Shown: positions 20,688-31,550, counted from the first letter of the stretch. The stretch is DNA of 64,000 bases from Cafeteria roenbergensis (GCA_008330645.1 VLTN01000009.1:669584-733583); one strand, 5' to 3'. The notes: a model not told the origin generated them from the sequence alone. Translations and numbers: made by a program.

Positions 20688-22679
20688 CTACTTCAAACTC
20701 GCGGCAAGGCAAAACAACAGGCGGCTGCCGCAGGCCGAGCGCGCCCATGCGCTCGGCCCCGCGGCGGCCAGCGCACTCGCATCCTCGGCAGCGAGCGGCA
20801 GCTCGCCCAAGAAGCGCCAGCCGAGCACGCGCGGCGGGTCCAACGGCACGGCGTCAACGGGCGCCCACTCCTCTCCGCCCCAGTCGGCCTCTCGCACCCA
20901 CACGCAGGCGGTGGCCCGCCCGTCCCCCCCGGGCCGCGCGCTGTGCTCGAAAGCCGCGGCACCGGCGCCCCCGGCCCCTTCCGTGGCGTGGGGGGGCGCG
21001 CGCGGGGCGGAGGCGGACCGAGCTGACACGGATGGTGCGGCCGGCGCTGCAAATCTCGGGCCCTCGTGCGGCGCGGCTGCCGGCGCCGCCAGCGGCACCT
21101 CCAGGGTGTGCGAGCCGCGAACGGCCGCGCTGTGGCCCGGCACCCTGTGCGGCGTTCCGCGCGCCCTGCTCCGCAGGCCGGCGGCGCCGTGGCGGCCCGG
21201 AGCAGGCGCGCCAGGCTGCATGGCTGCGTTCCGTTGTGTTTCCGCTGCCGGGGCGCGGAGGCCGGATCCACCCCTCCCGCCCGCAGGCGCGCCTGGGACC
21301 GCTGCACCCGCCTCCCCAGGCCCATCCTCCTCGCTGGCTGCGGCGTGGCCGCCAGCCGCGCCGTCGCCGCCGTCGCCGCCGCTGCCACGGCGACCGCCGG
21401 CAGCCACGAATCGGGCGAGCCATCGGGGCAGCCAGCCGCGGCCGCCGCGGCGCGGCGCCGGCGCCGAGGCCGCCCTTCCCGAGCGCGGCCGTTGCGGCGC
21501 GGGGAGCGCCCCTGCCTGGCCTGCCGCAGCGCCCTCCCGCGTGTCGGCGGCTGCTCGCGCCTCCTCGCCTCCTTTGGCGCCGACCGCTCCGGCAGCATGA
21601 CGCCATGGCGCCTCTTGCGTTGTCGGCTCGTCGGCGGCGCCGTCCCTCGCAGAAGCGGGGACGTCCAGTTCCGCAAAAGGCAAATCCGTTGCGCGAGGGG
21701 GGCGCGCCGCCTGCTCCCGCGGGGCCGCACAGAGCCGCCCGAGGGCTCGGACGAGGCGGGCGGCGGCATCGGAACCAGCATCCAAGCAGGCCTCCGCCGC
21801 AGCACCACGGGCTCGGGCACCGAGGTCCACGGCAATCCACCCCGGCAGCGCCTCTCCCGAGCCCAGCTCCACGACAGGGCGGCCCACGCCCGCCACGACG
21901 GCCGAACCGGCGCCGTCGCTGCCGGAGGCGCGCGCGCACATGGCCCACTGCAGCAGGCCGGCGGCCGCGCCTGGCTGCCTCGTCCGGAAGCGCCACGCCC
22001 ACCCCTGCAGGTGAGGCAGGAACTTGGCCGAAAGCCTGCCCGGGTCGGCCCCTCCGCGGCTGAGCCGCGTCCAGTTGCGCCTCGCGAACTGCGCCCCAAC
22101 CTCAGCGGCGACGGCTTCGCCGAGCGCGAACCGCCCACAGCGCTCGTCGTCGGGGTCACCCTCCGTCTCGATGGGCCTGGGCCGAACCCCTGAGGCGCCC
22201 CTCCCTGCACTCTCATCCTCAGGCAGGTCACCCGCCCCGCGGGCATGGTCCGACGCGGCGACTGCGGCGCCACTCGCGCCCGGCGCTGCGCTTGCCAGCC
22301 CGACCAGAAGCCGCACACCCTGCCGCCCGCGCGTGCACGCGACGTCCACAACCGTCAGAGTGGTATCGTCCCCCATTTTCACCCACCGCACCGCCGAGGG
22401 CGTCACACGCACGCCATCCGCCGCGCCCGCCGCGCCCGCAGCTGGCCACCGCGCCTCCCACTCCCCCGCGCCGATGCCAACGCCGCCATCCTCCAGCTGG
22501 GTGGCCATGGCAAACAGCAGCGTGGCAATCCTGCCCAGGCGGTCGGCATCGGCCGAGCTTGCCGGCTGGGAGGCGCCAGAGCGACTCCGCCACCCGAGCA
22601 GGCCGGGCGGCAGGCCGGGAATGGCCAGGCACGGCATGCCCGTGCTGGCGTCCACGGCGAGGAGGGCGCTCGAGGACAT
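20688..22679 (-). CDS. Protein of unknown function, possible longin-like N-terminus
   Basis: Single-exon frame of about 663 residues from the ATG at 22679 (MSSSALLAVDASTGMPCLAI). The frame is open further upstream to 23150, but that stretch is low in protein-like character and would overlap the divergent gene starting at 22969, so the later start is chosen. The first ~150 residues look folded: a short strand-rich start, RLGRIATLLFAMATQLEDGG, then VRWVKMGDDTTLTVVDVACT and QGVRLLVGLASA. The alternation resembles the longin fold of MON1/CCZ1/Fuzzy-type trafficking proteins, but I cannot place it in one of those families. A second ordered stretch is near 22100-21850 (RFALGEAVAAEVGAQFARRN; PVVELGSGEALPGWIAVDLG). 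From about 21700 to 20950 the protein is Ala/Gly/Arg/Pro-rich and probably disordered, with a short ordered end (RVLGWRFLGELPL). It lies upstream of the histidine kinase gene on the same strand, and shares a 289-bp divergent region with the secreted-protein gene. Confidence 0.6.
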   Translation of the reverse strand: MSSSALLAVDASTGMPCLAIPGLPPGLLGWRSRSGASQPASSADADRLGRIATLLFAMATQLEDGGVGIGAGEWEARWPAAGAAGAADGVRVTPSAVRWVKMGDDTTLTVVDVACTRGRQGVRLLVGLASAAPGASGAAVAASDHARGAGDLPEDESAGRGASGVRPRPIETEGDPDDERCGRFALGEAVAAEVGAQFARRNWTRLSRGGADPGRLSAKFLPHLQGWAWRFRTRQPGAAAGLLQWAMCARASGSDGAGSAVVAGVGRPVVELGSGEALPGWIAVDLGARARGAAAEACLDAGSDAAARLVRALGRLCAAPREQAARPPRATDLPFAELDVPASARDGAADEPTTQEAPWRHAAGAVGAKGGEEARAAADTREGAAAGQAGALPAPQRPRSGRAASAPAPRRGGRGWLPRWLARFVAAGGRRGSGGDGGDGAAGGHAAASEEDGPGEAGAAVPGAPAGGRGGSGLRAPAAETQRNAAMQPGAPAPGRHGAAGLRSRARGTPHRVPGHSAAVRGSHTLEVPLAAPAAAPHEGPRFAAPAAPSVSARSASAPRAPPHATEGAGGAGAAAFEHSARPGGDGRATACVWVREADWGGEEWAPVDAVPLDPPRVLGWRFLGELPLAAEDASALAAAGPSAWARSACGSRLLFCLAASLK

Positions 22680-22968
22680 GGCGGCGGGCGCCCACCCCTT
22701 CGCCCTCCCGTCCCAGCGCGAGCGCGAAGGGGCCCTGTCCGCCCTGAGGGGGGGGTGCAGCTCGCGCATGCGATTTCTCGCTCGCGCGTTGCTGCAGGCG
22801 GCGCGGCTCTGCCGGCCTGCCGCAGGAGCGCACATCGCGCTGGCGCCCCCCGAGGAGGCCACGCAGGCCAGCAGCTCGCTGCAGTTGCGCTTGCGCACTG
22901 CAGGCCGGGCCTTCTGCGCCGGCTCCTGCAAGGCGCGCCCGCGGGGCCCTGCCGCGAAGCGCAGAGCG
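22680..22968. promoter_or_regulatory. 289-bp divergent promoter region, genes 5 and 6
   Basis: The start codons at 22679 (minus) and 22969 (plus) face away from each other across 289 bp, so this region must serve both genes unless a start is misplaced. No named element could be identified. Confidence 0.45.
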
Positions 22969-24723
22969 ATGATCGCCGCGCTCACGCTCCTTGCCGCCTG
23001 CGCTGCGGCGGCCTCGGGCCGCGCGACCTCTCGGTGGAGCCGCGACGTGCTCCTGCACCAGTTCCATGACGTGGACTCCGCGGACGCGGCGACGCGTGAC
23101 GCGAGCCCCACGTCCTTTCTGCAGCAGCTGCTGCCGGCGTGCTCCCACACTTGCCAGTCAGGCTCCGTGATGGCGCTCTCCGACCCGCGCGTCGGCTTCT
23201 CGGCCAGGGTCTCGCGCGACGAGCTTGCAGGCCGTGCCGAGGTGAGCTGCGACGCGCCTGCCGGTGGCCATGGCTCCCTGGCCCCGGCGCGAGCTGCTTC
23301 TCCATGCCAGAGCCCCGACCCGCCCGCCCCCGCGGGTCAGCGCGCCCTTGCCCGGATGCGATCGCTGCGTGCTGCCCGCCATGCCCCGCGGGACAGCTTT
23401 TGTCCCCATCCGCCCCGCGGACCCACTGCTGCTGCTGCTGCTGTGCGGCGCAACCGACCTCGCCCTGCCTCCCGCCTCCCCGCCTCCTCACTTGCAGACG
23501 CCCCTGCTGTCCGACGACCAGCCGCGGCAGATGAGTGCGGCGGAGGCCGTCGAGGTGTGTGCCATCCCGTACGCGTGCGTGGAGGGCGACGGGTCCACCG
23601 TTGTGGACACCGAGCGGAACCGCTGGGCGACGTTCGGGACGCACTCGCAGGGGCCGCGCGTGCACCCGGGGGGCGTCAGCTTCACGTCGCGCACCGCATC
23701 CTTGCTGCTGCTGTCGCGGTCGAGCGGGACGGAGGAGGGCTGGCGCTGCCAGACCCGCCCCGGGGACGAGCTAGTGGCCGACATCAGGCTGGACGACCCC
23801 GCCGAGGGCAAGCTCCGCGTCGCCGGCAGCTCGGGCGACGGGGACGGGAGCTCGGAGGGCGCGGCCATGCGCGGTGCCGCGGGGCTGACCCCGGAGGCGC
23901 AGGGCACTCTCGTGTTCGTGACGAGCGGATCGGCCCGGGTCGGCCTTGGCGCCAGTGTCGCGGCCGCATACTCCCTCCGCGGGGGCAGCGGCGAGCGCAG
24001 CCCGCGCCGCGTCGTGTCCCTGGCCCTATACTCCCACGACGCTGCCGAGCGGCTGGTCGGCGTGGCGGCAGGGGCGGGCGGCACCAGCGCAGCCGAGGCC
24101 TACCGGAAGCCAGCTCTGCACTGCTCTGCACAGACCGTGTGGTGGCCGTTCGAGCCGCCCAAGCACTCGGGGGGCGACTGGGCTGGCGCCGGGCCCGGCC
24201 TGCTGAGCGGAGCGTCGCCTCTGATGGTGCTTCACGGCCAGGGGACCGCCATCACGGGCGCGTCGCGCGGCGGTCGCATTTGCCACGGCAACTGCCAGCC
24301 GCCCAACCAGCCCGGCCGGGTGAAGCACTCGCTCGAGCACGACAGCGTCGTGCCGGCGGGAGGGCAGGAGGTGGCGACGGACCCCTCCGTCGTGGTGCCT
24401 GTGGCGGCGGTGGCCGAGAGCAGGGCGAGGGCGGAGGCTGAGGCGCGCGACGAGGAGGAGGAGGCCGATTCGGAGGAGGAGGAGGAGGAGGAGGAGGAGG
24501 AGAGGACGCGGAGGAGGCGGCGGAGGAGGAGGCACACGCCGAGGTGGCGGCGGAGGAGGAGGCTGCCGCCGCTCAGGCAGAGGAGGCAGCCGTGGATGCG
24601 GGTGCCCCTGAGGAGGCTGTGGAGGAGCAAGAGGAGGATGCTGCGGAGGAGGAGGCGGACAGCCAGGGCATGCCCGAGGCCGAGCAGGCGGGGGAGGACG
24701 AGCTGGCCCGTGAAGGCGCGTAG
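22969..24723 (+). CDS. Secreted protein with acidic Glu/Ala-rich tail, unknown function
   Basis: Exon 1 is 22969-23241 and exon 2 starts at 23498. The intron 23242-23497 (256 bp, GTGAGC...TTGCAG) is in phase 0. The N-terminus MIAALTLLAACAAAASGRA is a typical signal peptide, so the product should enter the secretory pathway. The mature part has scattered Cys and an ordered region (EVCAIPYACVEGDGSTVVDT, NRWATFGTHSQG, GGVSFTSRTASLLLLSRS, PGDELVADIRLDDPAEGKLR) ending near 24360. No family was recognised. The tail is an acidic GAG-encoded run. As given, the frame passes from Glu to an Arg-rich stretch ending at 24841. In the frame one base away the same DNA reads EDAEEAAEEEAHAEVAAEEE and continues as Glu/Ala-rich sequence to a TAG at 24721-24723, which matches the sequence before the tract. 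I therefore infer a one-base loss within the GAG tract at about 24471-24504 and give the end as 24723. Confidence 0.65.
24471..24504 (+). repeat. GAG trinucleotide tract in coding sequence
   Basis: An imperfect (GAG)n tract encodes poly-Glu in the secreted-protein gene. The reading frame that is protein-like before the tract differs from the one that is protein-like after it by one base, which makes this a slippage or sequencing hot spot. Confidence 0.85.
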
Positions 24724-25073
24724 GGAGCGAGAAGCTCGCCACCCGAGGGGCGAAGATGCCCCGGGCGGGCGCTCTGCAGGCTGCGTTGCGTCGCGGCGGA
24801 CCTTGACATGCGTGTGTGTGCTGCAAGCCCTCAGCTGGTAAAGCCTCGCTGGCTCGCTCCGCGTGAGGCACACGCCGATCAGGCGCACGCGCACACACAA
24901 ACACCCCGCTCTCACCCTGCAGCATTTGCGCCTCTGAGAGCCTGTTCGCGCGCCTTCCGGGGCAGAAACCAAGCTGCTGCCACGTCATCCGCTCGTTTAA
25001 GTGCGGCTCTGCTCCGGCAGCCCCAACGGCGAGCTGCCGGCTCGCATGCGCACCCCCGCGCCGGGCCTCGGGC
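24724..25073. other. Intergenic region, genes 6 and 7
   Basis: About 350 bp between two co-directional genes, with GT/CA-rich stretches (cgtgtgtgtgc near 24810; cgcacacacaaacac near 24890). If the frameshift in gene 6 is not real, its coding sequence would extend to 24841. No other gene seen. Confidence 0.55.
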
Positions 25074-25887
25074 ATGAGCGATTCAGAGGAGCGCGATTCA
25101 GACATGGGGTCAAGCGACGCGGAGGAGGATTCCGGCGAGGATTCCGGCGAGGAGTCTGGCGAGGAGGGCAGCCAGTCCGCCGCCGCCTCTGGACCAAAAC
25201 CGCGATCTCTCGTGCTCGATGCTGGGGCGCGGATGGAGATGCTGTTGCATCGCTTGCGTTCGGCGCACCTGGACGCCCTGACCAGGGTCGCATACGGTGA
25301 GGTGGCACCCAGGGTTAGCGGAGTCGAAACATCGCACGGCGGGCGGCGCGCACAGTTTGCCTTGCGCCCTGACAAAGCCAATCTGCGAGCGCGTCGCCCA
25401 GCTTCCTAGCGCAGGGATGTCTCTTCCCGCGACTCGCGGCTCTGGCGGGGCGGCTGCTGCGCCCCTGCTCCCTCTGCCCGCGCTGCCGGGCTCCAGCGGA
25501 CCGCGATCTGCTGGGCACGCCGAGGCAGGGTTCAGGACGAGCCTGCCGAAGCACAGTCCTGCCGGCTGGGCACGAACTGGCCAACGGGCGTCGACCCTGT
25601 CAGCCAGCGGGCCTGAGAGGGGCGAGGCGGATCCCGCCGGGCGCGACGCTGGTCGAGCCGCAGGCGATGGCTTTGCGCCCGGCCAGCAGCGTGACGACGT
25701 CAGCCCAAGGCGGCACGGGCGCAAGCCCTCGCGGAGGCGCGAGCATGGGAGGCGCGGCGCAGACCGCGGATCGGCGGCAGACATGGACAAGCGCCTTGCA
25801 GAAGCTGCCCGCGGCGCCGCCCTGTCGCCCCGGACACGGGAGGCAGTGGTGGCCGCCGCCATCGACCGGCTGCTCAGCGACGACTGA
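25074..25887 (+). CDS. Small protein with acidic Ser/Asp/Glu N-terminus, unknown function
   Basis: Two exons: 25074-25296 and 25415-25887. The intron 25297-25414 (118 bp, GTGAGG...GCGCAG) splits a Gly codon. The product is about 231 residues. The first 45 residues are strongly acidic with repeated EDSGE/EESGEE units. A helical segment follows (LVLDAGARMEMLLHRLRSAH), continuing LDALTRVAYG across the splice. The middle is Pro/Ala/Arg-rich and basic (RRHGRKPSRRREHGRRGADR), and the end is helical (KRLAEAARGAALSPRTREAV then IDRLLSDD). No signal peptide or membrane segment is seen. The acidic-then-basic layout suggests a soluble, possibly nuclear protein, but no family is recognised. It lies tail-to-tail with the ARMT1 gene. 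Confidence 0.6.
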
Positions 25888-26205
25888 GCGGCTGGATTTC
25901 GGGCGAGGGGCAGCGAAAACGGTGCATCTGCGCGCGTGTGTGAGGTGCGTACGTCCTTGTGTCTGTGTGTGCGTGACTGCGTGTTCAGGCGCGGGCTGCA
26001 ACAGGGCCGCGGTGGAGCGCCGCCCCCTCCGTGGGCGACCGCCCAGCGCGGGTTCGACGCGGCGCCAACGCAACACCTGCTTGGGTCGACGCCCGTTCGC
26101 ACCCCAGCTCCAGGAAGGGCCGGGGTGACCACACGGCCGTGGCTGCCACACTTGCAGGCGGCATTCGTGTGGCGCCCGGGCAAGCGTCATCCTCAGGGCA
26201 GGAGG
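25888..26205. other. Convergent 3' region, genes 7 and 8
   Basis: Contains a TG-rich run (tgtgtctgtgtgtgcgtgac near 25960). Nothing gene-like. Confidence 0.55.
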
Positions 26206-27857
26206 TCATTCCGAGCGAGGCGCTGCGACCAGCTGGATGACGCCGCACTTGCCGGACACCCGCCAGTCGGGCCCGAGCGCCTCCCCGGCGGAGAGCTCCG
26301 CCTCTGTGAGCCCAGCAAGCGTGCCGCTCTTGAGCGTGCGCAGCAGGAGGAGCGGCGCGGGCGCCCAGGGGGCGACCTGCCCGGCCATCGACGCCAGCGC
26401 GCTCCAGTGCCTGTCGCCAGTGACCCTTCGGTAGTTCGCGTCACCCTTCACCACCACCATGTCCGACGCGGCGTAGAGAGCGCGCACGTCGGAGGGCATG
26501 TCGATGCCCTCGGCAGGGGACACGTAGTAGTCGTGGGCCAAGACGGAGAGCTGTGCGGCTCCTGGGCCCGCGGCCATCGCAGACTCGAGGGTGGCAGCCG
26601 CCGCGGCGCCCTCCTTGCAGCAACCGCGCAGGGCTTCGATTGCCAGCGGGATGTCCTTGGGCATCACGTCGCTCACGAACACCGGGTCCGGCTGCGAGGG
26701 AGAGCAGTGCGGCCCATCGCGCGAGGCTCGCACGGTGAGCAGGCCAGCTTGAGTTCACTGGCACGGCGGCTGACCAGTGCGAGCGGGCCAGGGAAGCGCT
26801 CGCCGGAGGCAGCACAACAACAACCAAGCGGAAAGCAGCAAAACAGCGGCCCGCGCCTATGAATGCAAAGTGACCAGCCTTTGCGAGGCTTGCGGCCGTT
26901 GGTCGCCTCACCTTGCAGTGAAGCGCGACGCTCGTACCCCTTGCCAGCAGTCGCGCGACGACGGCGAGATCCACGAGGAGCTCAAGGCCGCAGTTGTCCA
27001 GAACCCACACCACGCTCCTTGCAGACGCGAGGAGGGGCGCGGCTGCGGCGCAGTCGTCGTGAAGCAGCACGGCGTCTGTAGCGGAGTGGTGCTCCGCAGT
27101 CACGACGCCGGCCGTGAGGGACAGGTCGGCCCGGTTTCCCCACAGGCTGCGCACGATGAGCGGGGCCAGGCTGCGCGGGGAGAGGACAAGGGCAAGGGGG
27201 TGGGGCGGCACAGCACTGGCCACCATGTTGCGTCCCGTCGGCGGGCTGCCTCGGCAAGCGCGCTTTGCTCGGCCTGCAACTCCAAGGGCGGCCTCACTCT
27301 TTGCCGCTGGCTGCGATCGTCGGGAGGTCCGCTCGCAACGCGCCCAGCGCGTGGTCGGTTGCCTCCTTCTTGTGCCACTGAAACGGGTCAAAGTCGTCGC
27401 CGCAGCGAGGCCTGACAATCTCGAGGATGCACCTGTACGCCCAGTGCTCCGTCAGCCACCAGGGCAGGGACAGCCATGAGCCTCGGGCAAGGGCGCTCCC
27501 GTGCTCGCCCTTGGTGCCCCCAAGGACAGCAGCCGCCGTCGCTTCCTCCGTTGCCGCCGCGGCGGCGTCCGCCGCGACGGCGGAGCGGAGGTGCTGGTTG
27601 TAGTCGCTGTTGAACGGCGCCTTGAGCTCGGCAAGGGGCTCGTCTGCAGCAATGCGGTCTGCCAGGCGTCGCAGCTCATCAATAACGCCGCTCGGCACGC
27701 CCGGTGCATTCAGCCGGAGGCGCTCGGCCAGCTCCTTCACGATGCTGGGGAGCCGCACTGCGAGGCTGGTGTGCGTAAATGTGCCCTTGCCGTCAATTCC
27801 TCGGAGTTGCGGCGGTCGCAACGGCTGCGCCCCCTCGCCACTTCCCGCCGCGGCCAT
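26206..27857 (-). CDS. ARMT1: DUF89 damage-control phosphatase, ARMT1 type
   Basis: Three exons on the minus strand: 27857-27298, 27170-26912 and 26691-26206. Introns are 27297-27171 (127 bp, phase 2) and 26911-26692 (220 bp, phase 0). The product is 434 residues, close to the ~440 of animal ARMT1. The N-terminal part has FTHTSLAVRLPSIVKELAER, FNSDYNQHLR and LPWWLTEHWAYRCILEIVRP. The conserved core is LWGNRADLSL, VVWVLDNCGLELLVDL (Asp245, Asn246), then VSDVMPKDI (Asp281) and VVVKGDANYRRVTGDR (Lys355), ending GKCGVIQLV. Aligned animal enzymes use the equivalent Asp, Asn, Asp and Lys to bind metal and phosphate. Members are metal-dependent phosphatases acting on small phospho-metabolites such as sugar phosphates; a protein carboxyl-methyltransferase activity has also been reported for the human one. 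The start at 27857 leaves 164 bp to the divergent PARN start; the frame is open to 28007, where an upstream ATG would leave only 14 bp. Confidence 0.93.
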
Positions 27858-28021
27858 TTGTCCCCTCGGGAGTGCCTGTATCACTGGCTGGGAGGAGCTG
27901 GTCGCGCGCGATTCCCACCGACGGGTCGACGCTCGCTCCAGCATTGGCTCTGCAGGCTGGCTTGGGACGACGGCCCAAAGCGCCGGGCCCAGCGGCTTGG
28001 CACTCATTGCGGGCCGACAAA
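27858..28021. promoter_or_regulatory. 164-bp divergent promoter region of ARMT1 and PARN genes
   Basis: Two well-identified genes start head-to-head with only 164 bp between the chosen ATGs (27857 minus, 28022 plus). Both promoters and leaders must fit here or overlap the first exons. No consensus element recognised. Confidence 0.5.
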
Positions 28022-31000
28022 ATGGCAGCCTCCGACGATGACTTGTTCGAGAGCCGCGAAGTTGGCGCGTGCCCGCGCATCAGCGTGGATGCCAAGTCGT
28101 TCGCCGAGGACGGCCACCGCGAGCTGATGCTCAAGGCAATTGCCCTAGCGGACGTCGTGGCCATTGACACGGAGTTTACGGGTCTTGCCGCGGACGAATC
28201 CCTCTCAGGGGCCTTTAACGACACCCTTGCCAGGTCAGGAGCAGGCCAGCGCGCGCATGAGCGGCTTTGCTCGGGCTTGAATCGGGCTGGCAGACGGGTT
28301 GCTTGCATCCGAAGGTGCCAGAAAATTTGCTTTGTTGGGTGCCGCCTGCGTCTCCTCTCGCGAGGAGCGCCTGCACCCCGCGCCTCGAGCCGCCCTCGCT
28401 GCTTTCGTCCCGTCCCGGAGTTCCGCAGTCGGTTCTGCCGAGTCCGCCACGCGGCAGGGAAAATTGCGCTGACTCAGTTTGGGCTGTGCACTCTCCGCTA
28501 CGACGCGGACTCGTGAGTCCACTGCATTGCGCGAATTGGCGAGCCTCTGTTGTTCCCGCCAAGGGTGGCTTGGGTCGCGCCACGAGTGCGTCTTGGTCTC
28601 TGAAATCGCCGGCGATGGCAAATCGGGAAAGCTCTTGATCTGGTGCTCGCTTCGCTGCGCAGCGGGTCGTGGAAGTCTGTTGCGTTCGGCGCTTACGTGT
28701 TCCCTGGCAGCCGGAGCCGAGTCATCACCGCCGAAGCTAGCGCTCTTGCGTTTCTGCGGGACAACGGCTTCAGCTTTGACGCCTTCGTGAGGGGGGTGCC
28801 CTACCGCTCGCTCGCTGAAGTGGAGCGTCGCTCTCACTGCATCCGGCAGGCGGAGCGGGCGCGAGCCTTGATGCCCCAGAAGCCCATGGTACTGGACGAG
28901 CCCATGCTGGTCGAGCAAGTCGCATCCATCGCCCGCACGCTGCGAGACTGGCTGCGCCGCTTGGCAGGCGGCTGCAGCGCGGCCGACGCCGGCCCGCCTG
29001 CCGCGCCCGCCGCTGCAAACGACGAGGAGGACGCCCCAGCCCCTGAGCCTGGGCCCGCGTCCGCGCCGGGCCCCGACGCCACGAGCGGCGCGTCCACAGC
29101 GGCGGAGGCGCCGGCGCCCCCCCGCCGCAGCCCCCGCCGCCGCCACAATTTCCAGCCTCGCTTTCTCGACGCGGAGGGCGTTCCTGCGATCGTGCTTCCC
29201 CCCTCTGGCGGCAGGCACCGCAAGCTCACCCACGACTTGCTCGCAATGGCCTTCCCCGGCCTCTGGTCCACGCGCACGGACACGGACGACTCCGAGCACT
29301 TTGAGGCGGAGGCTGCCGCCGCGGGCGTGCCCGCCCCCGCCCACTACGCCAAGCCGATGCGGATCGTGTGCCTCTCCCCGCCGGCCGACGCAGCCGCGCC
29401 GGGCGACACGCTGGACAGGCTCTGCGACGAGGACGGCTCCGCCTGGACCGAGGAGATTCCGCCCTCCCACCCTGCTGTGCTCGAGCGACGCATGGCAGAG
29501 CTGGACGCGTCGCTCGGCGAGCTGGCGGCGGGGGAGGAGAGCGTCAGCGGCTTTTCGGCCGTGTTCGCCGCCATTGGGGCGCGCGGGTGTCCCGTCGTGG
29601 TCCACAACGGCCTGCTCGACACCGTTCACTGCATGGCATCGTTCATCGGCGACCTGCCGCCCTCTCCCGACGACTTCTGCCGCTCCGTGCGGCGGGACAT
29701 GCCCCGCATGTTCGACACCAAGTCCCTTCTCGGGGCTGAGCCGCTGCTCAGCGGGGACTTCCGCGCCACGGGCCTTGAAGAGGCCTTCGCTGCGGCGACG
29801 GAGCCGGGGTTCGGCGACGCCATCATCGGACCTGAGAGCATGGCGCAGCTGGGGGCGGCAGCGGGGCTTGACCCCGAGGCGGTGGAGCGGCTTCGGCAGG
29901 CCGTGGCCGAGGACGACGGCAGCTTCAGCGTCGCTCACGACGCCGGCCACGATGCCTGGATGACCGGCGCGGTTTTCATCCGAGCGCTCTGCAAGGCAGG
30001 CATGCCCGCTGATCAGATTGCGGCTCTGCGCACGACCCCGCTGCCTGACGAGCATGCGGTGGCCGAGGCGGAGGCCGAGATGACTGAGGCCAGGGAGGCC
30101 GGGTGGAGGCGCCGCCAGTGGCTGCGCAAGCGCCGTCGGGAGAGCGAGGACGGCGAATCCGGCGGAAAGGCGGAGCCCCCTTCCCCCGAGCCGGCAGAGA
30201 GCAACCGGTCGCTGTCCACGGCCGCGCGCGCTCTGGCCGCCCACGGCGAGACTATCAACCTCATCCGGACATCCAAGGGCGGCCCACGGCGCTGGAGGCT
30301 GGCTCTTCCCACGCGGCACGCCGTCCACGAGCCCGGCCTCGCAGAGGCGGCAGCGGCAGCGGCGGCGGCGGCGGCGTCGTCAGCGCCCCCCGCCCCAACC
30401 TCCTCGTCGTCGTCGTCATCATCATCGTCGTCCTCTTCGTCCTCCTGCTCTCCAGCGGCTGTCGCTTCAGGCCTTGCGGCGGCAGCGGCCTCGGCGGCCA
30501 CAGGGGGCGCCGTGCCCGTCCTGTCCGCGGCTGTGAGCAGTCTGGCCGCCCCGCAAGCGGCTGCCGCCGCGGCCGGGCCCAAGGCCCTTGTGGTTCGGGT
30601 TTACGGCCTGAACAGCAGCCTCCGCGTTGGCGCCGTTGCGAGCATGGCCGCCGAGGCTGCAGGGCTGGCCGAGGGGGAGGTTCCCCGGAGCGCCGTCCTG
30701 TCCGGCGGTCGCGGGGAGATGTTTGTGTCGCTGCAATCGTTCGACCAGGTTCGCGCTGTGCTTGCCGGCGCAGCGGCCCAGCGGAAGGACCTCCTCGCTG
30801 GAGCCCAGGCCCTGGCTGCAGCAGAGCGTGCTGTCGGCAAGGTGCCGGCCGTCCTTGCGTCGCTGCCGCCCCGTGCGGCCACGGCGCTCGCTTCCAGGGT
30901 TGCGGCTGGAGACGATGCTGCTGCCATCGCGCTTCTTGCGCAGGACGACGCCATGTCGCCGTTCGCGTGGCCCGCCGGCTCGCTGCCCAAGCTGGGTGCA

Positions 31001-31144
31001 TTCAACGTGGAGACCTACGCCCACTTCGTCCGCTCGCGGCCAGAGGTCTTTGCGCCCGGAGTGCTTGACTTTGAGTTTGAGGGCTTGCCGGCCGACCTCC
31101 TGGACGGCTGTGCCACGGCGCAGCGCGCCAGCCATTCGGCATGA
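28022..31144 (+). CDS. PARN: Poly(A)-specific ribonuclease PARN
   Basis: Three exons: 28022-28233, 28429-28512 and 28663-31144. Introns are 28234-28428 (195 bp, GTCAGG donor) and 28513-28662 (150 bp). The product is about 925 residues. The DEDD nuclease core is complete: Asp49 and Glu51 in VVAIDTEFTGL, Asp418 in HNGLLDTVH, and His524/Asp529 in HDAGHDAWMTG. The splice joints restore PARN-like sequence (ALTQFGLCTLRYDADS then GSWKSVAFGAYVFP). Other family landmarks are FLRDNGFSFDAFVRGVPY, DLLAMAFPGLW and RRDMPRMFDTKSLLG. An RRM-like domain is near residues 740-810 (VVRVYGLNSSL, GEMFVSLQSFDQVRAVL). PARN removes poly(A) tails from mRNAs and trims small-RNA 3' ends. Insertions relative to animal PARN are an Ala/Pro-rich loop at 28970-29140 and a poly-Ala/poly-Ser linker at 30345-30460 between nuclease and RRM. 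Confidence in family is high. Confidence 0.95.
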
Positions 31145-31550
31145 GTGTGCTGCGCGCGTGCTCTGGGCTGGCTTCCTTCGCGGCAGCCGCCGACGAGACA
31201 CGCAGGCCCTTCGCACGCTCACTCTCGCTCAGTCAGTCTCAGGCAAGCCACGGCCACGTTCGCAAAGACCATAGGGCGAGGAAAACACAAGCTTGCGCTG
31301 CACACATACCGCTGCAAAATGCACTCAATGCCCCGTCACCAGGCAGGCAAGCCAAAGTCGTGGCCATCAGACCAGCGACGTGAAACGTCTCGGCACGTCC
31401 CCCGCACCCACCCCCCGTCCATCCCCAGCGCTGCCCAACGCAGCCCAAGCACCAGAGGCGGCAATCCCTGGCAGCGCTGGCCTCGCCCCCAGCGCCTTGC
31501 CGCAAGCCCTGGCAGTGGGGAGAGCTCGGTCGGGCCGGCTTGGGGGAGCT
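31145..31550. other. Convergent 3' region, PARN and giant membrane protein
   Basis: Holds the 3' ends of both genes. No further gene or RNA gene seen. Confidence 0.55.

Noticed and set aside
20392-20748. N-terminal extension of the histidine kinase to an ATG at 20748
   Set aside because: It encodes an Arg-rich run from a GGC/GGG tract and overlaps the end of the upstream gene. The ATG at 20391 precedes the first ordered segment.
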